64,000 bases of DNA from contig JAGMVK010000002.1 of assembly GCA_020747065.1 (NCBI GenBank), positions 3,286,001-3,350,000 on the forward strand, in the 5' to 3' direction. Shown piece after piece: positions 22,110 to 34,326 of this stretch. How positions within the stretch are numbered: position 1 is the stretch's first letter; each line of letters starts with the position of its first letter. The stretch comes from Cadophora sp. MPI-SDFR-AT-0126. Lineage: Eukaryota > Ascomycota > Leotiomycetes > Helotiales > Ploettnerulaceae. The notes under the pieces were generated by a model that had not been told where the DNA came from, ran no database searches, and saw nothing but the letters and a program-made list of their open reading frames with translations. The position numbers were made by a program, and so were the translations under genes.

Positions 22110-24810
22110 GTGCTTACATATGTACCCTCTTCAACCTCATCCTCATCCCCCTTCTCCCCTTCTCCCTTCTCTCCCCTCTCGACTCAGCACCTCGCCCGAG
22201 AACCTTCTGCTCTCGACCACCCCACTATAAGACCGAACGACTCCCCCTTCACGATAGTCGCAAGGAACCATGCCACAGTCAATCCCCCAACCTCGCAACC
22301 GCATATCGCACGCATCATTAATCGTGTTGAACGTCGTCGTCCTAAACCGAAGATCCAACTACGGTCTCCCGAAAGTCTCCAGAAACTGATCGACTAACAT
22401 AATAACACGACTGTTAAGCGCAACTATTCCGATAAGACAACCTCTAGGATATTATCGACATGTTCAGCAGGTAAGAGAGCAAATGCTTGACCGCCGACCA
22501 GAAGTACATCGTTAGACTAACAGTTGCCCTAGGTTCTGTGCCGGCCTACCTAATAACCCGCCCTAGCGCTCGATAATCCGTAACTGTTCTAAGGGGACCT
22601 CGATAACATTCTGCATTCACATCTGCGGTGGGTCGGGTGAAAAAGAGGAGTACAGTCCACTAGTATTATCTACGGCTGAAGATGCTCTTCAACCGAGAGA
22701 ACGGCCGCCACATAGATACCAATGATACAAAAGAGGTTCTCGCGGTAAAGGGCCTCTTTTATCTCATCCTCATCGTGAGGCAAGGGTGCTAACGCTTATG
22801 CAGTACATTTACGGTCCCCTGACAAAAGACTTCGAACTCGACATCACGGTCGTGGAGAGCCTGTCTTTGGTGTGGACGAACTCATACTCCTGCTTATCTA
22901 CTACTGGGCACGCGACACTTCTACCTTCAGCACGGAGCGGCAACGTGTCTAGTACCCACTAATCTTGCTTATCCTCTTCACTACAGGATGCCGGCCGGCA
23001 GAGCTGGTCGACGCAAAAACGAAGAAGAAGAAGAAGAACAAGAAGCAGCGGTGGCCTGGCCTTGAGGACGACGATGCCGGCGCTGGACATGTGACGGATA
23101 GGGGCTTCGAAGATGCTGAAATTAGCGCTGGGACTGACTCAAGCTTCGATAATGACCATGATAGCGCTGTTGCCGACTTGGGCTCTGGGGACGATGGTGA
23201 TGGCTCTGATGACGACGTCAATATGAGCGATGTTGGAATGGAACTGAGAAAGTTTAACGCGTTCTGCTACGAAGACGTCCGCCTCCTGGTCGTGCGGAAC
23301 CCTATAGCGGGAAAGCCGGATGTGCGGGCGATGGAGGTCAAGCTAGCCCACTATAAGGGAGCCGATAGACGCCCGAAGCCGTGAGTTGACGAACTCTTTC
23401 TTAACATATGTTCCTAAATCGAACTAACTAATCATGACAGCACGATATTCTTCTTCACTGAAGTAGACAACCCTATGCTCTGTCCAATTACCTATCTCGT
23501 CACCTTGGCTGTAGCAGATAAAGCCTTCGAGGCACTGAGCCTAACTACGGTAGAGCGAGTCTTTGAGCAGAAGGTATCGGGCCCGGTTATGTGTACGCCA
23601 TTGACCTAGAAGCAAGAAATACTGAAGACTCCAATCTTCCGTCAGGATGGAGGAGCAGTTGACGGTGTGCTTCTATATCCAACGCTCGCTTTCACCTACT
23701 CTCAATTCGCGGACCGCTTAAAACTCCTAGGACTCTTAATGGGCCTCCTAGCGATCCTGACCTCCCGTTGCTTCCGTCGTAACACAGGCAACGTCGTTGA
23801 CCGTAAGTATTCTGTAATATCACATGTATAGACCAATATGCTAATGGGCCTTTCTTCCGTCTAGATGAAGCCACGAGTGCAGTTCGAGATCAGGTCATGC
23901 GACACAACCCGAACTCGGCGGTGTATAACGCAGCCTACATCAATGAGAGGGTGCTGTTCGACGTCCAGTCTGCTGTCCTCGAGCGACCCTCTGCCGATGG
24001 AATCTTACGTATGCTCACTCACATGAGCCTTATGCGTGATCCTCGTGCGCCAGTCCACGTGCCGGACGATGTTCTTGCAGCGTTTCCCCCGGACCCACGT
24101 ATCACCGATCTCGAGGAGAAGCGGGCTCAGCTAAAAGCTGGAGCTTACAGGATCCAGGGAACGGAGGTCGAGGCGGAAGTTCGACGTCTTACTTCAGAGA
24201 TCAGTATTGCACGAACTCGGCGGCGAAATGTTATCTCTCAAGAGTTCCGGGCGGACTACTTCCGCCGTCGGCCGATAGAAGATATCGAGAGGCAGAACAG
24301 TGGACAGCAGGAAGAGGAGTATACCGAACCGGTCGTTGAACATCAGATCCCCGAACGGGCGCAACTAGCCGAATTCATCTGCAATCATGTCACTGGTCTC
24401 ACCCCACAGGAGATCGTTGCACGCCGGATCCACTTTGCCGGTCTTATGCTCGGCCTCTGCCGCCGCCGGGAAGTGCCTCGAAGGTACCGACTCCGGGTTG
24501 CCCTACCGCAGCCACCTCTCGTCAAGGAGGAATCGCCTCCGCCCAGTCTCGAGCTATTCCCTATCAAGCTTGCCAAAGACCAGTGCCCGATCTGCATTGG
24601 CGACGAATCGAAGAGCTATGACGAGCGGATGGGCTCTTTTTGCCGCCCTGCGAAGATGATGGATCACGTTGAACGGATTCACCTCAAAGGAAGAGATCCA
24701 CACGCCAAGATAGAGTGTTATCACCCAGCGTGCAAGTCTCAGGGGCTTGTTCTCGAGCACGTGGAGCACTTCAAAGGCCACGTATAGACAGTGCACGGCG
24801 TCAAGCTCCG
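22110..24810 (+). pseudogene. Degenerate DUF3435 (captain-like tyrosine recombinase) gene with C2H2 tail
   Basis: Pieces of a DUF3435/FluG-domain protein lie in order: PKIQLRSPESLQKLID (22110 frame), GPLTKDFELD then a GVDELI..YWARDTSTFSTERQR-like stretch (about 22810-22950, frameshifted), GCRPAELVDA (22990), a 23-24 kb core, and an intact run from about 23880 (RDQVMRHNPNSAVYNAAYIN, ERPSADGILRMLTHMSLM) to a Cys/His-rich tail. Disablements include a TAA after SLQKLID, a frameshift near 22850, and a TAG near 23607 in the TPLT-KQEILKTPIF stretch where Trp is expected. The last frame also ends in TAG inside HFKGHV-TVHG. DUF3435 proteins move Starship elements or sit in Crypton-like elements; this copy is dead. 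Confidence 0.7.
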
Positions 24811-24814
24811 GGAA

Positions 24815-25060
24815 CCAAGGTTTGTGCGTTCGTCAAAATAGACTATAGATCTCTTATTCGTGTTTGCTATATCCAAGTCGCTCTCGTGGGAGGGGTTCAC
24901 TGTCGCGACTGGAAAGGTAGGTGGCGGGATAATAAGATTTGTGGCAGAAAGGAAAAGATCCGCAAGCCAAGATAGTGTGTTGTCAACCAACGTGCAAGTC
25001 TCAAGGGCTTGTTCCCGATCACTTGGAGCATTTCAAAGGCCATGTACAGACATGGATTTA
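24815..25060 (+). repeat. Partial duplication of the DUF3435 tail
   Basis: About 100 bp at 24951-25050 repeat 24685-24790 (shared CAAGCCAAGATAG / CGTGCAAGTCTCA / GCATTTCAAAGGCCA-type sequence), about 260 bp downstream. It probably reflects slippage or unequal exchange within the relic. Confidence 0.65.
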
Positions 25061-25092
25061 AATGCTAGCCTCTCTGCATTTGCACAGCGGAC

Positions 25093-25954
25093 GTGGGAAA
25101 GCCCAATGGGAAAACCAATATCAAGAGGATAACATCCCGTCGTCTTGCCCACCCACGAACCGAACACTCCACCAACGGCATATTGATCCTGAACTACTTC
25201 TTTGGGGGATCCCGTCGTCTGCCGCCTTGTTACGAGCGGGAGAAGTGGAAACGCCGCTTCCAGGGCACGGCGACACAGCAGCCAGGGTACCGGATCATCG
25301 GCCAGGCGATCTTCAACACCAGGCAGCGGCTGAGAGCAGCGCTCCTCAAGCACGTCCAAGAGCGCTGGGATCTGGAACACCCGGTCGACGAGATCGAGCG
25401 GCAGCTCTCTGGGCTCAAGCTTAGCCAGGACGTAAAGACTACCTTAGACCAGAACGATGAGATGCCCCCGCCCCAGAAGCGCTTAGCTGAGACGGTAATG
25501 ACTTTGCCGGGGACGACTATCGAAGAAGAGTTCCGCCGCCGCAATGCGGCTATCGATGCAGTCGCTGCCTACTGCCACTTCCAGGAGGGGGGAGCTGCTG
25601 CCGTACCACGTAAAAGGTCGTCGACGCGACGGACGAGTCCGATGCCGTCGAAGGAGATCAGCCCCCAGCTGGCAGCCGCCCAGGCCGAGAAGCAAGCGTT
25701 GAGTGACTCTATGTTGTTAGTGTTTACCGAGAAGCACCACTTGCTTCGTCTGCTTAGGGGAGCAGAGCTTGCCGTTCGAAAAGCGTACCTACAAGTTTGC
25801 CAGTCTGGGAGACTTAACAAAGCACTTTAAGCGGAAGCATCTGGCTAATATCAAAGAAGGGGATCGGCTCCAGTGTAAGGTCTGTCGGATGTCCCTGGAA
25901 CATAAGATACATCTCCGGATTCACGCAGAGAGCATCCACGGAACTGTGTCCTAA
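25093..25954 (+). pseudogene. C-terminal half of a second DUF3435-type protein with zinc-finger tail
   Basis: An open stretch (25093-25830) contains DUF3435 C-terminal landmarks: RLRAALLKHVQERWDLE, VDEIERQLSGLKL, TTIEEEFRRRNAAIDAVAAY and HFQEG. A shift to another frame near 25700 is needed to continue into CFVCLGEQSLPFEKRTYKF and two C2H2-like units (LTKHFKRKHL, CKVCRMSLEHKIHLRIHAES), ending IHGTVS at 25954. The N-terminal recombinase domain is missing. It is a different subfamily from the relic just upstream, in the same orientation. Confidence 0.65.
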
Positions 25955-26479
25955 ACTTTAGAGACAGTCAATGAGTGCGCACCTGTTCAGCGTGATCTCG
26001 TTCTCTTTTAATCTTTTTCTCTCGGTGTCTGGAACAGGTCCAATTCCACGATTACAGCTAGTGGCAAGTTCCCAGGCGAGCGTGGACGTTGGAGAGGTAC
26101 AGCAGCACTTCAGCATGACAGGAAAATTGACAAGGGCTAAAGAGGGGTTCCGGCCTCTAACTCAGACCAGAACAGAGAGTTCAGAAACAGACTCGCATTG
26201 CCTTCTTCAAGTCCATAGGCTAGAAGTAAATGTTAGGCGTGTAATCTCACAAATTGTAGCTACAAATACACAAATACAACAAGAAAACATTCTAAGCCAA
26301 CACGAAAGATTACCCTCTAGCACAGCCTGGCGGCTTTTGACCAATTACAATGACACTAGATGGATGTGAGTGACCGGAGTAACTATAAGGGAGCTGCTCA
26401 CAAATCCTGAGAAAGGTTTGGTGTTGTCTCGAGCGACCTTCGTACACACGCTTCTTAAATCAAGACATCACGAGGCGCC

Positions 26480-27600
26480 TTACGCAGAGTTTCGATCATA
26501 GGCCGCCGATAGTAACTTTATATCCCCTCAAGTAACCGACGTCTATTTAGCTCCCCTAGTTTTGGCTATTCATCACAAGGACCGATTAGTACGGGAAATC
26601 TGAACTCCTGGATATTATTGAAGCCTGTATCAACTAGCCAGCCTTTGAGCTTGTTAACGACGTCGAATTCTATTCCAGACTTCGTCCCCGACTCAACTAT
26701 TATTTGTGTCCAGTCGGAAAGCACTGAATCAGCATTCTTCAGGTGAAGACTATGTTCGCGTAGCTCTATCCACCCGCCATGTTTGATTCCCCTGGCGTAG
26801 TCAGGATCAGAGAGGGTAGAGAGATAATCTGAGCCTTACCTGAACAATTTGCTCAACAGATCCGGCCAATTTCTCACACCACCATCCATTTCACGAACGT
26901 GAATCAAGTCCCAAATCTTGTCGCCCGCCTCGTACACACCTGAGTTAATATCATCTATTTCAAACCAGACATTAGGACTCACAAGCTCAGGCTATATAGG
27001 CGTGATATCTATGCCCAACACTTAAGCAGCGCTGTACTTCTCCTCGAAATCTCTATCTTCAATTAGCGTCGGGTTAATTAGAACAAGGGGCAGACAAACA
27101 TTGCCCACTGTCCTGTACCGGTACCAATATCAAGAACCCTCTGCCCGAACTCAGCTGGCGTAAGTGTGAGTTTTCCGTACAACAGTTCCCTCTAGGTTTT
27201 ATGGGCTGTACCTATACAGGACTGCTCGGTTTCATCATTTAGTGCCCAGTAACGGCCATCGGAGCCTGCGATCTGTTAACAAAAGGTTTATATCCAAAGG
27301 TTTCAGGAGCATAACTATTGCTATAATAACGCCTGCTGTTTTCCCATACAAAGTTCCATATAGACAGGTCTAACGGCTCTATATCTGCGAAACTAGATGC
27401 AGAATTATACCCCTCGTCACCCGTTTCGGAGCCCATCTATGGGGATGTCGTCAGAGCATGGGGTAGCTCGATATCCGCGAGGCCACATTGAGCGATATCT
27501 TGCGCCTGCTAGGTGTTAAGATAAAGAGGGTTCTGGGGAAGCGGTTAAGGTGTAGGCTGGCAGTAAGGCACAATAGCCTGCTGCAGACGAGTTTTCTAAT
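26480..27600 (-). pseudogene. RIP-damaged SAM-dependent methyltransferase
   Basis: On the minus strand, fragments in order: the MGSETGDEGYNSASSFADIE start-like region (27436), WENSRRYYSNSYAP, a SAM-binding motif I VLDIGTGTGQWAM, VLGIDITPI, WFEIDDIN, IHVREMDGGVRNWPDLL and IKHGGWIELREHSLH. This order matches fungal LaeA-like class I methyltransferases. At least five in-frame stops interrupt it, several in contexts where a C-to-T change in CAA or CAG explains the stop (for example between TPI and PEL). The pattern fits RIP. Function is lost. Confidence 0.65.
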
Positions 27601-27719
27601 GTATGATTCCTAGTGATTCAAGAGGAGATATCTTAGATAATAGCGACGGAGGCGGATAAGCAGCGGTTGGAGCTGGCTTAATCTCCTAGGGTCGAAGTCT
27701 TCTGTTCCCCACATTCTTT

Positions 27720-30275
27720 ACTAGGAATTCACAGCTCCAACCTCGCTTAATACATCGAAGGCAAGATAGCTTAGCTTCGTCACATTTTACCTTGCGAGTC
27801 CTACTAGGAAGGGTATATTAGTATACTTGCGTATACAGGAAACGAGAAAGTAAGTCTGTACCTGCAGCTAGTACATCCAGTCTTAACTTTTAGTTTGCAG
27901 GCACGCTGTCTCTTGTTTATATTTGTCGAAGCCGAAATCTGGTAGGAAGAATTTAGTGTATATCAGCGAGAAGGTTGGGAAGCTCTTCTCACTTCCGAGT
28001 ACTGCTTTAATAACACGGTCTCCATCGTTCAGTCGTTAAAAGAAAGGGATCTCGGATAGGAGGACGTCCCTGGTTGCAGACAACGAGCTCCCTATAAGAA
28101 GCAATAGAATTACAAGTCCTAACACAGTGCGGTAAGGGGATAGGGGCAGGCAGGGGGCAAACTGGGGCGCCTGTTTTCTGACCCGTTTTCCGGTTAGTTA
28201 TGAGCGTCTTAGGTCCCATGTCTCATCCGCAGGTGGCGTCCTGTAATCGCCTACTTAGCTTCAGCAGGGTAGAGGTACGTCTAGATCGGATTGCCTTACT
28301 CACGCTTCAGACAGGGCAATCCGGAATTATCAAGCCCGCTGACCCCAAACCCGCGGGACATTACGAACTCGCTAAGAAGAGGCCTCCAAAACCATAGTCC
28401 TTCTCGCAGTGTTCTCGCCTGAACCTTTAGCAAAGAATACAAGGTGTACAGGATTAGAAGAGGATAGATGATTAGAATAGGTTCACAGGAACTCGAAGAA
28501 CAGAAGTAGCGGCTATATTACTTCCACTCTAATAATCCTATCTCCTTGCGCTTACGAGCGATCAGTGGGATAATCGAGGAGAGATTAGCCTTCTTCAAGG
28601 TTAGGAGTATAGCCCGCAGCTCCTTGAATGTCTCTATAACCTAGTCATTGAAATCGACTTCCCAGATCTCCCAGACTCCCCCAACATGTCCCTTTCCTTC
28701 CATCAGCTTCTGACATGCCTCCTCGAACGACTCAATGATTTCCAAAGCAGGGGGTGCGCCCTACTAGACCGAAAGCACATAAATAAGATAATACGTGAAT
28801 TTAGAATTACATCGCCGAGCCTAGGGGGCTTTAGCCTCTCATCCTGCGATCAGCAGCGCCACTTACTTCTAGCACATAGCGAGTCGAGATAACTAGCTCG
28901 AGAAGCAATTCATATCCTCGCTTTAGTTTGGCCTTCTCGAGGTCGTCGATTTCGCACAACCAAATATCACGTTCAATATTATTCATATTCATCGAGCAAA
29001 TACGGATAGCACTATCAAGGGCAGTAGCAAAAATGGGAATTAGCATAGATATATACCCCGACAAGTATGAGTACATAAGTCATTCGAAATATATATATAT
29101 GATATACATCTTACAGGCTGCATACAGATGAAACCTACATCTTTAAGGTGCAGGACTTCGAGTTTCCAAGACATACTCGCAAAGTTATACAGAAGAAAGA
29201 AACCCATCTTTTCCACTCTCAACCAGGAGATCCGAAAGTGCGGAGACTCTCGCGGTTTAATTACAAGACACGAACACTAGAGTAATAGCGATGAGGCATT
29301 CTCGAGATTCGGATATCCAGGGGGAAACGATACTCGTGTTGACCGATTTTCATCCGACGAATCACGGGTCCTGTAGCCACTGGACGAGGGAACTACCGCA
29401 TCCAAGAAGGCTCAATCTTTGGCTGGCAATCCACTGCGACTGATTAGAGAAGGAAGAGGTTAGAAATATCAAACGAACCACATTACTCTCTTATCCTATA
29501 GAGCTTATCAGTGATATATTCTTAGTAAGGCTGTGAAGCAAAAGAGCTCACCATTCTTCAGCTACCACATGGGGGGGGACAACGTATCTGCGTGGTCTTA
29601 TATCTTTCACACCAGTTTTGGACGATATAACGACGGTGACAGTAATCGAAGTACCAAACTTGTTTATAACCACACATGGTGATAGGCTCCAGTCGTTACA
29701 TTTGTCGATTGGTAGATTGAAGCTTCTAACCAACAAACACTGCCAAATTTTTTTTGAAATGAGCTGCATTTGTGAAGGCACGGCATGATTGATACTAATC
29801 TGTCGACTTTGATGAGGGTATACGATACAAGGCAAATGTGGGGGATCGAAGCTCCAATCTGGTTCGCATGACGGCTTGCAAGGACAAGCCCAATGTCTCG
29901 TCCGTTTTGCTAGGATAACTGCTGCAAGGAGCGGCACAGTGCGGAAGAAGTAAAGAACTGTCTCAGACTTCTGAAGTTGTCGTAAGTCATGACGAAAGGG
30001 CAAATCAGGATGCGAACTCGGCGATGTCGTTGGGAATACGATAGACATGGGAGCAGGGACAAGCCATTGTCTGGGGTCCTACTATCCCCCGCTATTCATT
30101 CATCTAGCGTATATTCGGCCTTATTAGGGGCTCAAGAGTCTCTCGAACCCTCTCTAAAGTCACCTTTGCCTTTATAACAGACCCAAATCTGGCTCGTGCT
30201 TTCACGTCGTCCAGGGCCATTCAGTCCACAAAACTTCATCATATAACATTCAAGCCGGCGGGGGGAGCGGATAGA
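27720..30275. other. Degenerate interval without a supported gene
   Basis: Short ORFs only. A minus reading near 28790-28560 (ESFEEACQKLMEGKGHVGG followed by VWEIWEVDFND and more) looks like a broken coding relic with stops, family unknown. A weak G-rich echo of the minisatellite occurs near 28140. Confidence 0.4.
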
Positions 30276-30944
30276 ATGAACGAATCAGCATCCATTCCTG
30301 CCAAGAGTCCAAGCGCAGTATCGATAATCAAACAGCCGAACGCTATGCCTATACTGGACCCAGTGTACCGTGCCGTACGGTCCACCGTGTCGTACGTCGC
30401 AATCCTCCACCGTCTCAACCCTTCTCAAGCTGCCTATCCCCAGTCGTCGATGATGCCAATGCAACTGCTTATGAAAGAGGATGGAGTAGAATACGACCTC
30501 GGGAATCTCAGTCCTTCTTCCTTCTCAGAGGCAAAGTCGAAAGAGCTCCTCATCCTGCTGCGCAACGCTTCCGACATAATCAAGTCGACCCAAACACAAG
30601 ATACTTCCTTATACCTTAGATTCGATAAACCACCCGACCGCTATTCAGCGGATTTTTCGAATCTTCTGAAAATTCGATATGGAGATGATACACACCCTTT
30701 GCGAGATTTTCTTCTGCAACTCTCCCTCCCGGCACTCCTGAAAGTCAGCCACGACAACACCATCAAACACTTAGAGGACAATGAGAAATATCTCGATACC
30801 TTCGCTATATATATGCAAAGAAGAATGCAAAGTTCAATGTTCGTTCCTATGAACGTGCAAAGAAAGTATTGCCAAATGACTGTCGAGACCGTCTCGTCCG
30901 CGATTATGCATGCTACGAAGGTAATATCACTTACCATCCCGTAG
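30276..30944 (+). CDS. Hypothetical protein, possibly continuing in further exons
   Basis: A 222-codon ORF with coding-like composition and no recognised domain. A GTAATA donor follows the Lys codon at about 30921, and open coding-like stretches continue to about 31190 (for example LVEMALQSLTTLFSIGAAAS). I could not find one splice path that keeps frame with confidence, so the 3' end is open. No neighbour explains it. Confidence 0.4.
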   Translation: MNESASIPAKSPSAVSIIKQPNAMPILDPVYRAVRSTVSYVAILHRLNPSQAAYPQSSMMPMQLLMKEDGVEYDLGNLSPSSFSEAKSKELLILLRNASDIIKSTQTQDTSLYLRFDKPPDRYSADFSNLLKIRYGDDTHPLRDFLLQLSLPALLKVSHDNTIKHLEDNEKYLDTFAIYMQRRMQSSMFVPMNVQRKYCQMTVETVSSAIMHATKVISLTIP

Positions 30945-31295
30945 TACTCATAGCTGACATTACTCCAAGTCACCCTTCTAGACAACATCACTTCAGAGTC
31001 GCTGCCATCTTCGAACAATCTACCGCCGGTAGAGACAGCATGTAAGACAAGTCTTGTAGAGATGGCGCTGCAATCACTGACGACACTATTCAGCATCGGG
31101 GCCGCGGCCAGCCATACTCAACATTATAAAAGGACATACCGTATTCTTAACCAAGAAAATGCTGGTGTCATTTCTGTCTGTTTGGGGGTCTGAGGATCAT
31201 TTGTTCTGGATTGTAGCGCCGACCAATTATCAACTTCCGCCGTTAATTGAAATGCCTCAGGAGATACTCGGAGAAGTGATCGAGTTTCTGAAACG

Positions 31296-31834
31296 CTAAT
31301 CCTGCCTATTATACACAAGCTTCACTGTATAGTAGCCTCCGAATGTACATTTCTGGCCTAGTTCAACCTCAACCACGAATAGACCTTCGTTTCCCTCCCC
31401 GACTGTTGCACCGGCAAGGTTTTTGTTTCCTCCAGTAACCCGCAAACTTCCTTCGCCCTTCTCGCTAGCAGCTATTATAACTGCTGAAAATACGTGCCCG
31501 AAGTCCTCTCCGGACTTAATCGTACCGTCACCAGATTGCTCTAGACCAATAGTCACCGATCTTCCAAGCTAACGGGAGGATTTAGCTACGTTCAACGTCG
31601 TGCGGTAGGGTGTACCTTTTTTTCCACCTCTGTTCGAAACGAATCTTCAGCACTCATACCGATCGGTGCCTTTGATATTTTCGCGATAGCTTGGAAGGTA
31701 TGGGTTGTACCTAGATCGTTGGGACCTTCCAGCACCTCGATGGCTGAATGTTGTCGTCTGTCGCTGCTGTCCGAAGCTGCAAGATTGTGACATGGAATTT
31801 GGGTTGTGGTTTTGGCGCCGGCTGTAGCCGACAA
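31296..31834 (-). CDS. Hypothetical protein, two 3' exons of a minus-strand gene
   Basis: Exon from about 31834 to 31616, intron 31615-31569 (47 bp, GTACAC..TTAG with GTAGCTAAATC branch), exon 31568-31296. The joined frame reads ...FRTEVEKK|LGRSVTIG... and ends FGGYYTVKLVYNRQD. The C-terminal part is Gly-rich with beta-like alternation. The 5' end is unclear: no ATG in frame, and a stop lies just upstream, so an earlier exon or a pseudogene is likely. Family not recognised. Confidence 0.35.
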
Positions 31835-33072
31835 TCGTCAGAGCACCGAAAGTGCGCCAATTCATGTCTCCCACTTTACTACGGTTGAGGAAGATTCCGC
31901 GACGCGACCGCGAAGCAGCGCCGGCAATCACTTGAGAAAGGAGGGATACTGCGATGGAAAAGGTGGGCTTGGTGAGTTCTTCTGGGCCGGTAACCCGCAA
32001 CATCAATAGAATGCTAATATCTTGACCTCTAGGACTAATTGCGTCATTTCGACAATGCCCGAAAATACAAACTGCATCCACAATCGAAGCAGACTTCGAA
32101 TCGCACGCGCCGTGCCGTACATAAAGGGCAGAAGCAGGAGGTTAGACAAGTTAGTAGCTGAAGCCGTCAGACAAACCTTCACTATCGATCCTAGGAGGGG
32201 TTACTCAGAGCGGAGGCGTGACGGAGGGTTTCAAGGGGCTCAAGCATGAGCGACGAAGAGGACAAAGTGGACAATAGGAATCTGAGCACTGCAAGTAGAG
32301 AAGGGCTAGATAGTCCAGAGATCCACGTCTCGCCCAGCAACAGCGTCGAATACCGTCGAGAGAACAGACAACCCCGACTCCTGTGTCGCAGAGTAAGGCC
32401 TATATATCTTCATAGAACTTGCCAGAATCGCTGGAGCGCAAATGAATTAACAACAGAGTAACAGTACGATAATAACTTTAGCAGGATTAAGAGGAACCCG
32501 TGAAGATCAAATAGCAATTAGAGGAATATATTTTGTTTGCTCTTCTATCTCAATATGACAACTACAATAGCTGTGACAAGTCACAAGATGCGCCCTCTGT
32601 CCCTGTTCTTCATGATGAATGATCTGCAAACCTGATCTGTGGAGCTCGTCTGCCCAATAACCCAGACCTCCTTCCAGCTCCTGCAGAGTTGCAGCCATAT
32701 ATTAGTAAGGCTTAGACCATAGCTGGTACTAGATAGTAGCCCGAGCAGTGCTCTGATTCGTTCTTTTTAAAACAGCTGGAAGGTGCATAACTGTCACAAC
32801 TGATAAGCATCAATATATCCAAGGTTACGGGGTTGGGGGCAGAGTTCTCAATATCTGAGGGCCCATCTTTCGTTCGCCAACGAACGAACATTTCATCCTC
32901 GGATCTATTCCAGAGAATCCTTTCCGATGGTGACTTTGAACGTATAGTAGTGACACTCGTATGCAGAGGCATTATTATCACTGTTACTCGAGGCGGCGTG
33001 TTCCTCGTTCGTTTTTCAGATACTACCGTCGGAGCATCAACTGCTACTAAAGCTGTTCTTGTATACCGACTA
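31835..33072. other. No supported gene
   Basis: Overlapping short ORFs on both strands. Small inverted repeat around CGTTCGTTGGCGAACGAA near 32870. Confidence 0.4.
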
Positions 33073-33796
33073 CTAAGGCTGCTCCCTCAGCAGGGCTGCC
33101 CTTTCGAAAAAATTCTGGATGTCCTCGAACCTCAATCCTAGAAAGGAAGCAAGCTCATCAATTGCGACGCGAGGATAATTTCGAACCGCCTCCTCTAAAG
33201 ATAGATTATCCAATAAATCGTCAGAGTCATCCCACTCCAGCCGCGGATTGGACCTGCTCGTTGAAGTATATTTTATATTACTCGCCAATATTTGATCTAA
33301 ATCGTCGGGTGACTGGCCCCATTGCTCATAGCCTTGGATCTGGTAGAATCGCAGAAGGTAGATCAGCTTGTCTTCTTCGAATAGTCAGCACACGCATTAT
33401 AAATATTTTGCAGTCCATACCTTAATGTGGAAACTGTAACATCCAAAAGTCTTTGATCGTAGACGGGAAATACTTTGATATCCCCCATTTCGCCCTCCAT
33501 TTGACCAAATCTGTCTTCTATCCGATCTAATCTGTCCTTAGTCTAGCTGGTCTCGTTCTTCACCAGTCGCACGTCCTTCTCGACTCTGCCTATGTCCTTG
33601 CTCAGCTCCCTTGTTGCAGCGCTCAGGGTACCGTTGACATTTGATAAGCCGCTATTGAACGTGCTGAGAATTTGCTTATTGCCGTCTTCAACAAGGGATG
33701 CTTGTCATTTGAATCATCGCGGATGTCGTTGTCTTGTTTTGTGCGGTAGGTTCTATATGTAGCATCGGTGACATATTTGTGCTCCGTTTGAGACAT
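33073..33796 (-). pseudogene. Broken gene for a coiled-coil protein
   Basis: From ATG at 33796 the minus strand encodes a start (MSQTEHKYVTDATYRTYRTK), then in another frame a heptad-rich stretch (LSAATRELSKDIGRVEKDVR, then RLDRIEDRFGQMEGEMGDI), then in a third frame an acidic C-terminus (LIYLLRFYQIQGYEQWGQ, LDNLSLEEAVRNYPRVAIDE) ending at 33073. A TAG replaces a probable Trp or Gln codon between NETS and TKDR. Two frame changes and one stop make it non-functional. Organisation (coiled coil plus C-terminal helical region) resembles fungal accessory proteins of unknown role. Confidence 0.5.
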
Positions 33797-34326
33797 GACG
33801 GCCGACCGTCGTGAATGCGATGGCGAATTCAGCTCGAGGCCTACTTGCGCTCATTCCAGGCCACAAAGACTGTCACGTGATGCTTCGACTCCGCGATGCT
33901 CCAAGGGGACGCGGGCCCAGAGGCGGGGCATGATCAGCCTTACGTAACGTTTGGCTGCCTGAGTTTGAGATGTACACAGATAAGCATATGCCCTTGTAGC
34001 AAAGGGAGCTGAAAAGATTTCACACACGCAAGGAGAAGCGTTTGGCTTGTGATATTTTGGGTGGAAAAGATTCACCATTGTTTACAATCCCTGGTTGGAA
34101 AGTCACGGTTCGAGTTCAATAGCTTTCCTTGATAGATCACGCAAGGGTCGAAAGAGAGCCATGCGCCTGCGACTTACGGTCTTAGATACAACGAGGCTGT
34201 TACGCCTGTCGATACTTCCGAATTATGACCATGTTCAGACTTCCCTTTAGTTCCTGTTTACGTCTTCCGTGTGAGGTGTATGAGTTTTGTTCCTTGTGAA
34301 TATGAATGTATTGACAGAGGCAGATA
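33797..34326. other. Intergenic
   Basis: No supported gene; 3' flank of the 2EXR gene. Confidence 0.4.

Noticed and set aside
25971..26369. 132-codon ORF after the second DUF3435 relic
   Set aside because: No recognisable domain and located in relic sequence; probably chance.
29548..30048. 166-codon minus ORF
   Set aside because: No domain, no splice logic and no partner. The composition is not convincingly coding, so I left it out of the features.
31647..32081. 144-codon minus ORF overlapping the two-exon minus gene
   Set aside because: The competing frame at 31592-31834 splices cleanly onto 31568; this one does not.
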